Of a stretch of DNA of 64,000 nucleotides, positions 54,901 through 63,915 are shown piece by piece. The translations under genes were made by a program, and so were the position numbers. The DNA is from Pseudomonadota bacterium (GTDB taxonomy: Bacteria > Pseudomonadota > Gammaproteobacteria > Steroidobacterales > Steroidobacteraceae): positions 62,001 to 126,000 of the forward strand of contig JAFEDU010000004.1 of NCBI GenBank assembly GCA_018241425.1, read 5' to 3'. A model generated the notes under the pieces. That model searched no databases. It worked only from the letters and a program-made list of their open reading frames with translations, and was not told the origin of the DNA. Within the stretch, counting starts at the first letter, position 1. Each line of letters starts with the position of its first letter.

Positions 54901-56027
54901 GGAGACCCGGCGAGCATCGCATCCCGGCGCAGGTCGCGGTAGGCCGCGCACAGCTTTGCACCGATGGCGGGACCGGACAGCTCGCGCTCGAACTGCGCCC
55001 GGGCCGCCGCCCGGGCCGCCGCGCGCGGCCGGCCCGCGACTTCCCGCAGCGCCGCGGCACAGCCCGCGGCATCCCCGGGGCGCCACAACGCCCCGGCCTC
55101 CCCCAACAGCGCGCGGAACGAGGGGATGTCCGTGACGGCCGCCGGCAGGCCACAGGCAAGCGCCTCGATCAGCGAATAGCCGCTGCCCTCGCGGTGGCTG
55201 CCGAGCACGAAGAGATCGGCCGCGTGCATGGCCCGTTCGATCAGCGCATGCGGCGCACGTCCGCACAGGTGGACGCGCCCACGCAGGTGCGGATGGCGCT
55301 CCAGGGCCTGGTCGATCTCGCGGCGCAACGGATCGGTGGCGAAGTAGCACCACAGCTGTGCGCCCGGCTCATCCGCGGCGAAGTCCGCGAATCCTGACAG
55401 GACGGTCAGCGGGTCCTTGTTCCGGTCGAGGTGACCGACCCACAGCACGCACGGCTCGCCCGCAAGGCCGGTGACCGTGCGGGCCGGCGCCTGGTCGCCC
55501 GGGCGGAAGCGGCTGGTGGATTCGGGAATCTGGTAGACGCGCTGGCTGGCGCGCAGCAGGTGCGCCCGCCGGAACTCGTCCGCCTGCGCGCGCGCGCAGA
55601 AGGCAAAGCCGGCCGCCGGCGCAAGACCGCGCCGCCACGTGAGCCACCGCCACGGCCGCGGCGGATGGTCGGCGTGGTCCTGGAGCAGGATGGGGACGTG
55701 CGGCAGGTGTCGCGCCAGCGCGGCAAGCTCGGCGTGAAAACCGAGGCCGTGGACGTGCAGCACCTCGGGCGCAAAGCGTGCAATGCCCTCCAGGAGCTCG
55801 GGCCCCGGGCGTGCAAATTCATAGCGCACCCCGTCCGCCTGCAGCTGCGCGCCGTGGGCGTGCGCCTGCACGACCATGACCTCGGCGCCGGCCGCGTGCG
55901 CGGCCCGCGCCACGTCCGACAGCGTGGGCCATGCCTCGAGCAGGGCCTGCGGGGAGCGGCCCTGCGGGTCTGAGAAGAAGCTGACCTGCGCGACGCGCAG
56001 CGGCGCCGCCTCCTTGGGGCTCGCCAC
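54897..56027 (-). CDS. Glycosyltransferase family 4 (2)
   Basis: A 376-residue GT-B transferase. LRVAQVSFFSDPQGRSPQALLEAWPTLSDVARAAHAAGAEVMVV opens the N-terminal domain and APEVLHVHGLGFHAEL follows. The donor domain has CVLWVGHLDRNKDPLTVLSGFADF, VHLCGRAPHALIERAMHAADLFVLGSHREGSGYSLIEALACGLPAAVTD. The GTG at 56027 follows AGGGC and leaves 11 bases after the radical SAM stop; the longer open frame is shadow. The HREGSGYSLIE segment is the retaining-GT4 E-x7-E motif. Acceptor unknown. Confidence 0.87.
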   Translation of the reverse strand: MASPKEAAPLRVAQVSFFSDPQGRSPQALLEAWPTLSDVARAAHAAGAEVMVVQAHAHGAQLQADGVRYEFARPGPELLEGIARFAPEVLHVHGLGFHAELAALARHLPHVPILLQDHADHPPRPWRWLTWRRGLAPAAGFAFCARAQADEFRRAHLLRASQRVYQIPESTSRFRPGDQAPARTVTGLAGEPCVLWVGHLDRNKDPLTVLSGFADFAADEPGAQLWCYFATDPLRREIDQALERHPHLRGRVHLCGRAPHALIERAMHAADLFVLGSHREGSGYSLIEALACGLPAAVTDIPSFRALLGEAGALWRPGDAAGCAAALREVAGRPRAAARAAARAQFERELSGPAIGAKLCAAYRDLRRDAMLAGSP

Positions 56028-56038
56028 GACTGGGCGCC

Positions 56039-57544
56039 CTAGAGGCTCGTGACGCGCGGGTCCACGAGCTGCACCAGGCGCCGCGCGGCATCCAGCTCCC
56101 ACGGCCGCGCATAGACCCCGAAGCGGTAGCGCCAGCCCGCTGCCGTGCGCAGCAGCGACTTGGCCCACCGCGGCGCCCGCGCATCCTGGAGCGTCGGGTA
56201 ACGGCATTGCAGGACGGTCACGAAATCGCGGATGCGGCGCCGCAGCCGCGGCGTGACCCAGGGAGCGTCCGCGTGACAGGAATAGTCGACCCAGCGCTGC
56301 TCGGTCCACTCCTCGGGCGTGGTCGGGAAGCGCAGCGGCGAGCCGTCAGCGTCCGGCAGCACCGCGGCGCGCTCGCGCGCGGTGCCCGAGAGGCTGCTGG
56401 CCGGGAGCGGCGTGTACACGTAGACGATGATCTCGGCGGACGGATTGATGCGCTTGGCACGGCGAATGAACTGGAAGGTGCGCTCGGTCTCCCCTTCGGG
56501 GTCCTGCGGCGGGGCGACCATGAAGGAGAGCTCCGGCACCACCCCGTTGCGCCGGCACAGCTCGGCGACCTCCAGTGTCTGGTCCGACTGCGTGCCCTTG
56601 CGGATGGCGCGTAGCATCTGGTCGTTGGGCGTCTCGGCGCCGATGTAGGCCATCTTGAGTCCGCTCTCGCGGACCAGTTTCCAGGACTGCGAGGAAAGGT
56701 TGATGAGCGCATCGGCGCGCGCATAGCACCACCACGGCAGCCGCACCCGGGCCAGCACCTCCAGCAGCGGCACCATGTCCTCCTCGCGGTCGAAGAAGTT
56801 GTGGTCGTAGAACTGGAGCGAATCCGCGCCGAGCGCGTCGCGCAACCAGGTGAGGTCGGCCTCCAGGCGCTGCGCCGGCGGCAGGGCCGTGGCACCGCGG
56901 AACATCGCCGCAACGCCGCAGAAGGTGCAGCGGAAGCGGCACCCGAGGGCGGCCTCGTAGGAGGCGGTGCGGGCACCCATGAAGGTCTTGACGAGGTAGC
57001 GGCGCGGGTCGCCGAGCTTCTCGTACGGCAGGCGCGCCCGGTGGCCCGGGGGCGCGAAGCCGCGCGCGCGGTTGTGTACCGGGACGCCGCCGTCCTTGAA
57101 CGACAGCCCCTCGATGCCCGCGAGCGATGCGCTCCCCTCACCGCGCGCCGCAAGGAGCGCCGCGAGCGTCGCTTCGCCCTGCCCGCGCACCAGGTAGTCG
57201 ACGTAGGGCGCGTTCAGCGCCGCCTCGGGATAGAGCGTGGGGAAGTAGCCGCCCCAGATGATCGGCAGCTGCGGGAACTCGGCGCGTGCGGCCTGCGAGA
57301 TCTCGATGGCGGTGGCGACCTGGGGGCCACCCATGACCGTGAGCCCGAGGGCCGCGTGGGGTCCGCGACGCAGCGCCGCCAGCGTCGCCTCCACGCCGCG
57401 CTCGTGGTTGCCGTCGACCAGGTGCGTCGGCTGGCCGTGCTCCTCCAGGGCCCCTGCGAGGCTGAGCAGCGACAGCGGAAAACGCGCGCGCCGCTTCGAG
57501 GTGATGCGCGGGTTCACCAGCAGCAGCGGCGCCGGCGTACTCAG
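56039..57544 (-). CDS. Radical SAM protein with cobalamin-binding-type domain (3); likely CTG start
   Basis: About 501 residues. The N-terminal strand LLLVNPR and PLSLLSLAGALEEHGQPTHLVDG, LGLTVMGGPQ, IIWGGYFPTLYPE and LVRGQGEATL form the B12-binding-type domain. The radical SAM cysteines are Cys202, Cys206, Cys209 (LGCRFRCTFC), followed by DSLQFYDHNFFDREEDM and IGAETPNDQMLRAIRKGTQ. The first standard start, GTG 57517, would split the first beta strand. CTG 57544 overlaps the upstream stop as CTGA, mimicking the ATGA junctions of this operon, with GGGAGCG upstream. The reaction is unknown. Confidence 0.83.
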   Translation of the reverse strand: MSTPAPLLLVNPRITSKRRARFPLSLLSLAGALEEHGQPTHLVDGNHERGVEATLAALRRGPHAALGLTVMGGPQVATAIEISQAARAEFPQLPIIWGGYFPTLYPEAALNAPYVDYLVRGQGEATLAALLAARGEGSASLAGIEGLSFKDGGVPVHNRARGFAPPGHRARLPYEKLGDPRRYLVKTFMGARTASYEAALGCRFRCTFCGVAAMFRGATALPPAQRLEADLTWLRDALGADSLQFYDHNFFDREEDMVPLLEVLARVRLPWWCYARADALINLSSQSWKLVRESGLKMAYIGAETPNDQMLRAIRKGTQSDQTLEVAELCRRNGVVPELSFMVAPPQDPEGETERTFQFIRRAKRINPSAEIIVYVYTPLPASSLSGTARERAAVLPDADGSPLRFPTTPEEWTEQRWVDYSCHADAPWVTPRLRRRIRDFVTVLQCRYPTLQDARAPRWAKSLLRTAAGWRYRFGVYARPWELDAARRLVQLVDPRVTSL

Positions 57545-58965
57545 GACAGCCGCTCCCGGGGCTGCAGCCAGTTCATGAGGCGCATCTCGATCGGGAACCG
57601 GTAGTCGTCGCGGCGGCAGCGGTAGCGCGCCAGGCGCTGCAGCACGTCCCAGCCGGCCGTGGCCCGGCGCCAGGCGAGTTCCTGGAAGAACTTGAAGCGC
57701 TCGATCAGCTGGAACTTGGCCTGCGACACCCAGGGGCCCGGCAGTCCGGCCACGAAGTCGAACCGTGACCACTCCCCGAGCGAATCGGGCAGGCGGAAAC
57801 CCTGTGCGACGGCATCCAGCACGATCGCGCTGCCGGGGTAAGGCTTGAAGTAGAAGATGGGAGTCTCGAAGTCCGGACTCATCGCGCGCAGCCGCTTGAC
57901 GCACTCGAGCGTGGCGCGCACCGAGGCGTCGGTCTCCTCCGGAAATCCCACGATGAAGGGGAAGTTGCCGGCGATGCCGTAGTCGCGCATGCGCTCGGCG
58001 GTGGCATAGACCTGCTCGATCTTGATGTCCTTCTTGATGCGCTTGAGCATGGCGTCGTCACCCGACTCCACGCCCACCAGGAGGCGCCGCAGGCCCGAGC
58101 GCTTGGCGAGCTGCCATAGTTCCGGCGGCAGCCGCACGCCCTGGTCGGCGCGCATGGTCGCGGCCCACGTGACCGGCAGCTGCTCGTCGATCATGCGCTG
58201 CGCGAGGGCCTCGACCCGCTCGCGCTTGGTGAAGAAGGTCTCGTCCTGGAAGTTGACGTCGGTGAAGCGGTAGCGCAGCCACAGGTCCTTGAGGGCGCCG
58301 GCGACGTTCTGCGGGTCCAGGCCCACCCACTTGCGGCCGTAGACGAACGGGTCGGAGCAGAACGCGCAGCGGAAGTTGCAGCCCTGCGAGGAGATGTAGT
58401 CGAGCTGGCGCTTGCCCTTGAGGTCGAAATAGCGCTCGACGGGGATCAGGCCGTAGTCGTGGACCCTGAAGCTCTCCAGCGGCAGGAGCGCACGCGGCGG
58501 GTTCTTGATGAGGCTCCCGTCCGGGCGGCGCACCATGCACCCCGCGCAACCTTCCAGGGACTCCCCGCGGCTCAGGCGCTCGACGATCTCGGCGAAGGTC
58601 GCCTCCCCCTGCCCCTGCACGGTCACGTCCACGCTCGGCTCGGCCAGGCACTCGATGCCGAACATCGAGGGATGCCAGCCGCCCCACACCACGGTCAGGT
58701 CGGGGCGCAGCCGCTTGGCGGCCTGCGAAATGCGCAGCGCATCGGCGATCGGGGCGCCGGTGAGCACCGTGACGCCCAGGCACACCGCCTCCGGCAGGTG
58801 CGGCGCCAGCGCCCGCTCGACATCGCTCTCCAGGCGCCCGTCGATGATCACGACCTCGTAACGCTCCGGATCGAGCTCCGAGCCGATCGCCAGGAGCGCG
58901 AGCGGCATCGTGAAGAACACCGCCTGCGGGTTGTACAGGACGACCTTGCGGCGTGCGGCGCTCAT
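57541..58965 (-). CDS. Radical SAM protein with cobalamin-binding-type domain (4)
   Basis: A 474-residue enzyme. KVVLYNPQAVFFTMPLALLAIGSEL, VCLGVTVLTGAPIADALRIS, VVWGGWHPSMFGIECL and VDVTVQGQGEATFAEIVE give the B12-binding-type domain. Cys196, Cys200, Cys203 (SSQGCNFRCAFC) bind the cluster. TDVNFQDETFFTKRERV and LLVGVESGDDAMLKRIKKD complete the radical SAM barrel, and a 100-residue C-terminal helical domain follows. Its ATG overlaps the upstream methyltransferase stop (ATGA). It is not a recent duplicate of the adjacent radical SAM protein 3. Substrate unknown. Confidence 0.87.
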   Translation of the reverse strand: MSAARRKVVLYNPQAVFFTMPLALLAIGSELDPERYEVVIIDGRLESDVERALAPHLPEAVCLGVTVLTGAPIADALRISQAAKRLRPDLTVVWGGWHPSMFGIECLAEPSVDVTVQGQGEATFAEIVERLSRGESLEGCAGCMVRRPDGSLIKNPPRALLPLESFRVHDYGLIPVERYFDLKGKRQLDYISSQGCNFRCAFCSDPFVYGRKWVGLDPQNVAGALKDLWLRYRFTDVNFQDETFFTKRERVEALAQRMIDEQLPVTWAATMRADQGVRLPPELWQLAKRSGLRRLLVGVESGDDAMLKRIKKDIKIEQVYATAERMRDYGIAGNFPFIVGFPEETDASVRATLECVKRLRAMSPDFETPIFYFKPYPGSAIVLDAVAQGFRLPDSLGEWSRFDFVAGLPGPWVSQAKFQLIERFKFFQELAWRRATAGWDVLQRLARYRCRRDDYRFPIEMRLMNWLQPRERLS

Positions 58966-59693
58966 CGCGGTCCCGCCCGGAAGATGGCCAGCCGTTCGCC
59001 CACGTAGCGGCGCTGGGCGTGGAGCGACAGTGCGTGACCGTGATGCGTGAGGGCCTCGAGGAAGGGCTGGGCGTCCCCGAAGCTCGACAACAGCATCAGC
59101 GCCGCTCCCCCGGGCTTGAGGTGGGCGGCAAGACCCGCCGCGAACCGACCGGCAACGTCAAGGGAGCGCCAGGCCCGATCGCGGTCGCTGCGCGCCTGCC
59201 CGGGCACGAACGGCGGGTTGAAGAGGATGAAGTCGAAGCGCTCGCCCGGCACCGGGGTGAACAGGTCGCCGTGGCGCACCTCGATGCGCGAGTGCAGCTG
59301 GTTCATGAGGGCATTCAACTGCGCACAGCGTACCGCAGCCGGGTTGATGTCGACGGCGACCACGCGTCGCGCGTGGCGCGCGGCGACCAGCGCGCACACG
59401 CCCGAGCCGGTCCCCATGTCGAGCACCTCGGCGCCGTCAAGAAGCTGCGGCCGGTCGAGGCAGCGCGCGAAGTAGGCACCGGTGCGCAGCAGCCGCGGAT
59501 TGAAGACCGTCGGGGTGATGATCAGCGGCAGACCCTGCACCCGCTCGAGGCGGAAGTCGTCGTAGCGCTCGAAGCCGCGCGCGCGGTAGAGCGCCTCCAG
59601 CGCGCGGCTGGCGATGCGGTCCAGGCGCGGGAAGCGCGGCGGCTCGCTCAGCAGTCGGGTGAACTCCAGCACGGAAGCCTCGGTTTCAGCCAT
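58962..59693 (-). CDS. Class I methyltransferase with NPPF motif (HemK-like)
   Basis: A 243-residue methyltransferase. The SAM motif VLDMGTGSGVCALVAARHARRVVAVDINPAAV (about 90-121) and the catalytic-type NPPF (159-162, DFILFNPPFVPG) are both present. NPPF/NPPY usually marks methylation of an amide or amino nitrogen, as in HemK and RsmC-type enzymes. The N-terminal 60 residues (LERVQGLPLIITPTVFNPRLLRTG) resemble the substrate-recognition part of that group. Target unknown here. The ATG at 59693 overlaps the upstream SPASM gene by eight bases. Confidence 0.85.
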   Translation of the reverse strand: MAETEASVLEFTRLLSEPPRFPRLDRIASRALEALYRARGFERYDDFRLERVQGLPLIITPTVFNPRLLRTGAYFARCLDRPQLLDGAEVLDMGTGSGVCALVAARHARRVVAVDINPAAVRCAQLNALMNQLHSRIEVRHGDLFTPVPGERFDFILFNPPFVPGQARSDRDRAWRSLDVAGRFAAGLAAHLKPGGAALMLLSSFGDAQPFLEALTHHGHALSLHAQRRYVGERLAIFRAGPR

Positions 59694-60720
59694 GCATGGC
59701 CTCGGCCAGCGGCCGCACCGGTTGCGCGAAACTTTCCGGGTTGCGCCAGAGCGAGCACACGCAGGTCCGGCACTGCGCTGCCTCGCCCGCCCGGATGGCG
59801 GCGCGCTGGGTGCGCATCGGGCCGGAGGTCCACACCACATCGAGTTCGGCGGCCGGAATTCCGTCCGCCGCCGCCCCGCGGATGAAGAAACACGGACTCA
59901 CCGCGCCGTGCGCATCGATGACCGCCGAGAATTCCGGGGCGTTGCAGCGCACCGGCGGATAGCCGTGCCCGCGGCAGACGGCCGCGAAGTAGCGCCCGAT
60001 ATGGGCCAGCCGCGCGGCGGATTCGGCGATGAAGCCGGAGCGGAACGCGGCAGCGTGGGTACGCTCGAGCTCGCTCACGAGGCCGGCGAAGCGCGGCAGG
60101 TCCGCCTCGGTGAGCGCCAGGTCCGAAGGCACCGGCTCGCGGCGTGCAAAGGCGTGGGGATTGGCGACGTCGACCGCGAGGAAGGACACCTCACGGGCGC
60201 CGAGTTCCGCGGCCAGGTCGACGAAGCCTGCCAGCTGGTCGTAGTTGCGCCGCTGCAGGGTCACGCGCACGCCGACCGGGACGCCTGCCCGCACCGCGGC
60301 GCGTATGCCGGCGCGGACGGTGTCGAAGGCATCGAGCCCGCGGATGTCACGGTAGGTCGCAGCGTCAGTCCCATCGAGGGAGACGGTCACGCGCTCGCAC
60401 AGGCGCGCCACCACCGCGGCATGCTTGGCGAGCGACAGGCCGGAGGTGAGCAGCCACAGCCTGAGACCCGCGCCCCGCAACCGCTCCGCGATCGATTGCC
60501 AATCCGGGTTGAGGAGCGGTTCCCCGCCGGAGAGCAGCACGGTCTGCGTGCCGAGGCGCCCGAGCGCCGGCAGCAGCCGCTCGACGGCACCGAGATCGAG
60601 GTCGGTGTGACCGTGCCGCCAGTAGTCGCAGGTGACGCAGCGCGAGTTGCACCGCTCGCTCAGGTACAGCGTCACGAGCGGCAGCCGCGCACCGCCCTCG
60701 GTATGCAGGGGCTCGCGCAT
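59686..60720 (-). CDS. Radical SAM protein with SPASM-type C-terminal domain
   Basis: A 344-residue radical SAM enzyme without a B12 domain. The cluster motif is Cys24, Cys28, Cys31 (SERCNSRCVTC), then TVLLSGGEPLLNPDW (glycine-rich SAM contact) and VTVSLDGTDAATYRDIRG. The C-terminus contains further cysteines (RCNAPEFSAVIDAHGAVSPCFF and CRTCVCSLW) typical of a SPASM domain binding auxiliary clusters. SPASM enzymes often modify peptides but also sugars and alcohols. Its ATG overlaps the upstream methyltransferase stop by one base (TGATG). Confidence 0.88.
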   Translation of the reverse strand: MREPLHTEGGARLPLVTLYLSERCNSRCVTCDYWRHGHTDLDLGAVERLLPALGRLGTQTVLLSGGEPLLNPDWQSIAERLRGAGLRLWLLTSGLSLAKHAAVVARLCERVTVSLDGTDAATYRDIRGLDAFDTVRAGIRAAVRAGVPVGVRVTLQRRNYDQLAGFVDLAAELGAREVSFLAVDVANPHAFARREPVPSDLALTEADLPRFAGLVSELERTHAAAFRSGFIAESAARLAHIGRYFAAVCRGHGYPPVRCNAPEFSAVIDAHGAVSPCFFIRGAAADGIPAAELDVVWTSGPMRTQRAAIRAGEAAQCRTCVCSLWRNPESFAQPVRPLAEAMHG

Positions 60721-61631
60721 CAGGTCTTCCGCCGCGTGGCTTCCACGATGTAGTGGTCCGAGCAGGCGGCGAGCGCCGCCCAGTGCTGTGCCGCGCGCTC
60801 CAGGCGGGTCAGGAGCGCCAGGGTGCGGGGACTGCGCCCGAGCCAGTCAGCCGCGAAGGTCGGCGGCAGGGCGACGCCGAGCGGGCGGACGCGCTCAATC
60901 TTGAAGCTGGGGGCGAGCGTTGCGGTCAGTTCCCGCGGCGTTGGATAGGCGAGCGTCAGGCCGCGCCAGGGCAGCCGGTCGCGCGCCAGGCGACGGCGTG
61001 CGCGCCCCGGTTGCCCACGCAGCAGGTACCAGGCCCATTCCCAGGGGACGTAACGACCCATCGGCACCCACAGGAGGCGCGCCCCGGGCTTCAGTCGCGC
61101 GGCGAGGGTTGCGACGAGCCCGGGAAGGTCCTCGACGCAGTTCAGGGCTCCGAAGTTCGAGAGCGCCGCATCGAAGCGCTCGGGACCGCTCACGCTCCCC
61201 AGGGCTTCCATCGGCGCGCAGTGGAAGGCGACCCGGTCGGCAAGTCCCCGCGCGCGCGCCTTCTCCTGCGCCTTGCGCACCATGCCCTCAGAGGCATCGA
61301 GTGCAACCACTTCGTGCCCGGCGGCGGCCAGTCGCAACGCGTCCTCGCCGGTGCCGCAGCCCAGATCGAGCACGCGCACGGCCCCGTCGAACCAGACGTC
61401 GATCCGGTCCCACACGAGGCGGCGCAGCGTACTGCCGAGGGCCGTCTCAGTAAAAGCGGCGTCGTAGTCCGCCGCCAGGGCGTCGAAGGCCGAGGCGTGC
61501 AAGCGTTTTCCTTCTTCTCCGGGAGGGGTGTGCGCAGGATCCCTTGGAGTTGAGTGTGCCCGACTTGGAGAGGGGTTCAAAGACTTCGCGTGCGTGAGCC
61601 GCGGGGCTGCGGCAACAACTCGAAGATTCAT
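60720..61631 (-). CDS. Class I SAM-dependent methyltransferase (2), first gene of the minus-strand operon
   Basis: Up to 303 residues. AFDALAADYDAAFTETALGSTLRRLVWDRIDVWF precedes the SAM motif VRVLDLGCGTGEDALRLAAAGHEVVALDASEGMV (about 85-118). FDAALSNFGALNCVEDLPGLVATLAARLKPGARLLWV follows. The C-terminal half is Arg-rich. The first 45 residues are low-complexity, so a later start is possible. Upstream (61632-61670) is an AT-rich stretch unlike the surrounding DNA that probably holds the promoter of the eight-gene operon running down to 52769. The acceptor is unknown. Confidence 0.83.
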   Translation of the reverse strand: MNLRVVAAAPRLTHAKSLNPSPSRAHSTPRDPAHTPPGEEGKRLHASAFDALAADYDAAFTETALGSTLRRLVWDRIDVWFDGAVRVLDLGCGTGEDALRLAAAGHEVVALDASEGMVRKAQEKARARGLADRVAFHCAPMEALGSVSGPERFDAALSNFGALNCVEDLPGLVATLAARLKPGARLLWVPMGRYVPWEWAWYLLRGQPGRARRRLARDRLPWRGLTLAYPTPRELTATLAPSFKIERVRPLGVALPPTFAADWLGRSPRTLALLTRLERAAQHWAALAACSDHYIVEATRRKT

Positions 61632-61724
61632 CTTAAATATTTGATTTATATAGTTATTATGAGGTACCCGGATGAGCGCACGGCAGCTCGCAGTGCGCCC
61701 CGGCGGGCCGTCCCGGTCCGCGTC

Positions 61725-63776
61725 CTACTTGAAGATGTTCTTCAGCTGGTCCTGCACTTTCTGCTGCAGCTCGCCCTTGTGCTTGTCCAGTTCCTGCTGC
61801 ACGCGCGCACGGGCAAGCCCCTCGAGATCGGGCCTCACCTTCGGACTCGCGAGCGTCCCGGAGACCTGCACCGGAATGCTGACGAGCGTGTTGGCCGCGG
61901 TCACGGGGCCTGGGGCCGGCTGCCTGAGCACCGTGGCGTTGAGGCGGTAGTCCACCGCTTCCGAGGCGAGGTTGACCGTGCCGGCCCCGCCGACCCTGAA
62001 ATTCTGCGAGGCGATCGACAGGTCCTTGCTGCTCGCGACCCCGTTGGTGATGTCCGCGGACATCTTCAATTCATCGAACTTCGTGCGTCCGCTGCTCGCG
62101 CCCGTGGGCAGCGACTGCTTCTGAATCACCGTCGTTGCACGGTTGATTTCGAACCACAGGTCCATCCCCTCGATCGCGCCATTTGCGAGGTCTGCGGCGG
62201 CGTGCCCGTTGAGGGACGCGAGGATCTCATCCGCCGTGAGGCCGCGGGCGCTGACATTGGTACTGACGTTGCCGCGCCCGGAAAGCCGCGATGAGTTCGC
62301 GAGGTCCCTCAGGAGCGGGGCCACATCCACGTTGGTGAGGGTCTGGTCGAGCTTGAGCACGGGCACCGCGCCGCGGCTGTCGAGCGTGACCTCGCCCGAG
62401 TAGCTCCCACCGTAGATCTGCGCGCGCAGCGGCGCCAGGCGCAACACGGCATCGCGCGCAGCGAGGGTGGCACTGAACTGCGTGGCGTGCAGCTTCGCCA
62501 CCGTCGCCGTGCCGACCGTGAGGGTGCCGTCGAGCACCAGCGTCCGCAAGCCCTGGGGTTCGGCCGTCCCAGCGGTGCCCGGCTTCGCTGCGGTCTGCGG
62601 CGGGGCCTTCTGCCCCGCTGCCGGGGGCGGAGCGCGGTAACGGTCGAAATCGATCTGATCGAGCGCGAGCTCGAAGCTCATCGCATCGGTCTTGAGGTCG
62701 GTGACCGCGACCTTGCCGCGCAGCGTCGAATCATCGAGCCGCACCTCGAGGCCGTGAGCCTCCGCAGCGTTGCCGCCATAGGAAAAAGAGCCCGCGGCAC
62801 TCAGCCGGCTGAGTGCCTTCGGATCGCGCGTGGCAGGCAGCGCAGTACCGAGCGTGCCGAGGAGGTCCCGTGGCGACACCGGCTCGAGCTTGAAGCTGCC
62901 CTCGAACGCCGGCGCATCCACGATGTGGGTACCCGCGAGCGAACCGCTGAGCCGTGCCTGCGCCAGCTCGGCGGCGAACTGCGGGGCGCTGGCGGTCTGC
63001 GCCTTGAGGTCCGCCAGGAGCTGCGGTGCGGAGAACTTGAATCCGAGCGCCGGGCTGCCATGGTCCGCGGCACGGCTGCCCTCGAACTCGAGCTGGGCGA
63101 GCGCGATGCGGCTCGCCGCGAGGTCGGGGGTGACGATGAAACGCGCCGTGAGATCCAGGGGCGCTGCGCCCGCCTTGGTCGTGAGCAGCAGCCGCGCGCT
63201 GACCGGCGTCGCGATCCCGGAGCTCACCCGCCCGACCTCCAGGTTGATCTTCTCTGCCGTCAGGTCCCGAAAACTGAAACGGCTGTCGTGAACCGCCACA
63301 CCGCCCAGATCTCGCAGCGCCTCGGCCGAAGCCGTTCCGGAGCCGGGTGCCGAAGCAGTGGCGGACTTGTCGTCCTTGCCACCCAGGCCCTCCCAGTTGC
63401 CCTTGCCCTGCGCATTCCTCTGGAGGCGCACGTCCAGCCCGTCGATGTCGATGCGGCCGATCTCCAGCTTCTTGGCCAGGAGCGGCAGCAGCCGCACCCG
63501 CAGCGCGACGTGACGGACGGCCACGAACGGCGCCTGCGGGAAACCTGCCGGGTTGCCGAGCGTGGCCGGGCCGAACTCAACCGAGACCCAGGGGAACACG
63601 CCCAGCCGCAGGTCGCCGGGCAGCGTCAGCTCGCGGCCGGTCGACTCGCGCACCGCCGCGACGATGCGCGGCTTGAACTGGTTGGGATCGACGAACAGCT
63701 TGAGCGCCAGCAGGCCCACGATTGCCAGCAGCACCAGCGCGGCGACGACGATCCCGGTAATCCTGGCGGCACGCAT
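61725..63776 (-). CDS. AsmA-family inner-membrane protein
   Basis: A 683-residue protein with one N-terminal transmembrane helix (about 5-27, TGIVVAALVLLAIVGLLALKLF). The AsmA N-terminal domain follows: DPNQFKPRIVAAVRESTGRELTLPGDLRLGVFPWVSVEFGPATLGNPAGF. The long beta-rich middle and the C-terminal AsmA_2 region (GRGNVSTNVSARGLTADEILASLNGHAAADLANGAIEGMDL) complete the family pattern. AsmA-like proteins span the periplasm and are linked to phospholipid transport and outer-membrane homeostasis. The ATG at 63776 follows GGAGGGG. It is separated from the radical SAM operon by 93 bases and probably independent of it. Confidence 0.92.
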   Translation of the reverse strand: MRAARITGIVVAALVLLAIVGLLALKLFVDPNQFKPRIVAAVRESTGRELTLPGDLRLGVFPWVSVEFGPATLGNPAGFPQAPFVAVRHVALRVRLLPLLAKKLEIGRIDIDGLDVRLQRNAQGKGNWEGLGGKDDKSATASAPGSGTASAEALRDLGGVAVHDSRFSFRDLTAEKINLEVGRVSSGIATPVSARLLLTTKAGAAPLDLTARFIVTPDLAASRIALAQLEFEGSRAADHGSPALGFKFSAPQLLADLKAQTASAPQFAAELAQARLSGSLAGTHIVDAPAFEGSFKLEPVSPRDLLGTLGTALPATRDPKALSRLSAAGSFSYGGNAAEAHGLEVRLDDSTLRGKVAVTDLKTDAMSFELALDQIDFDRYRAPPPAAGQKAPPQTAAKPGTAGTAEPQGLRTLVLDGTLTVGTATVAKLHATQFSATLAARDAVLRLAPLRAQIYGGSYSGEVTLDSRGAVPVLKLDQTLTNVDVAPLLRDLANSSRLSGRGNVSTNVSARGLTADEILASLNGHAAADLANGAIEGMDLWFEINRATTVIQKQSLPTGASSGRTKFDELKMSADITNGVASSKDLSIASQNFRVGGAGTVNLASEAVDYRLNATVLRQPAPGPVTAANTLVSIPVQVSGTLASPKVRPDLEGLARARVQQELDKHKGELQQKVQDQLKNIFK

Positions 63777-63915
63777 TGGCCCCTCCATCGCGCACGACTG
63801 TCCCGAATGCCCCACATCCTAACTCGCCGGTGGGGGCCTGCGCGTCTGGTAGCCGCCGCAAGGGCTTGCGCGCACCCGCCGACGGGGCAGGTGCAGCCGC
63901 GGCGCTCGCGGCGCC

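Noticed and set aside
52769..61631. RiPP cluster with a precursor peptide
   Set aside because: The SPASM enzyme and HprK-like kinase suggest it, but the coupled genes leave almost no room and I found no convincing small ORF with a leader-like sequence in the gaps.
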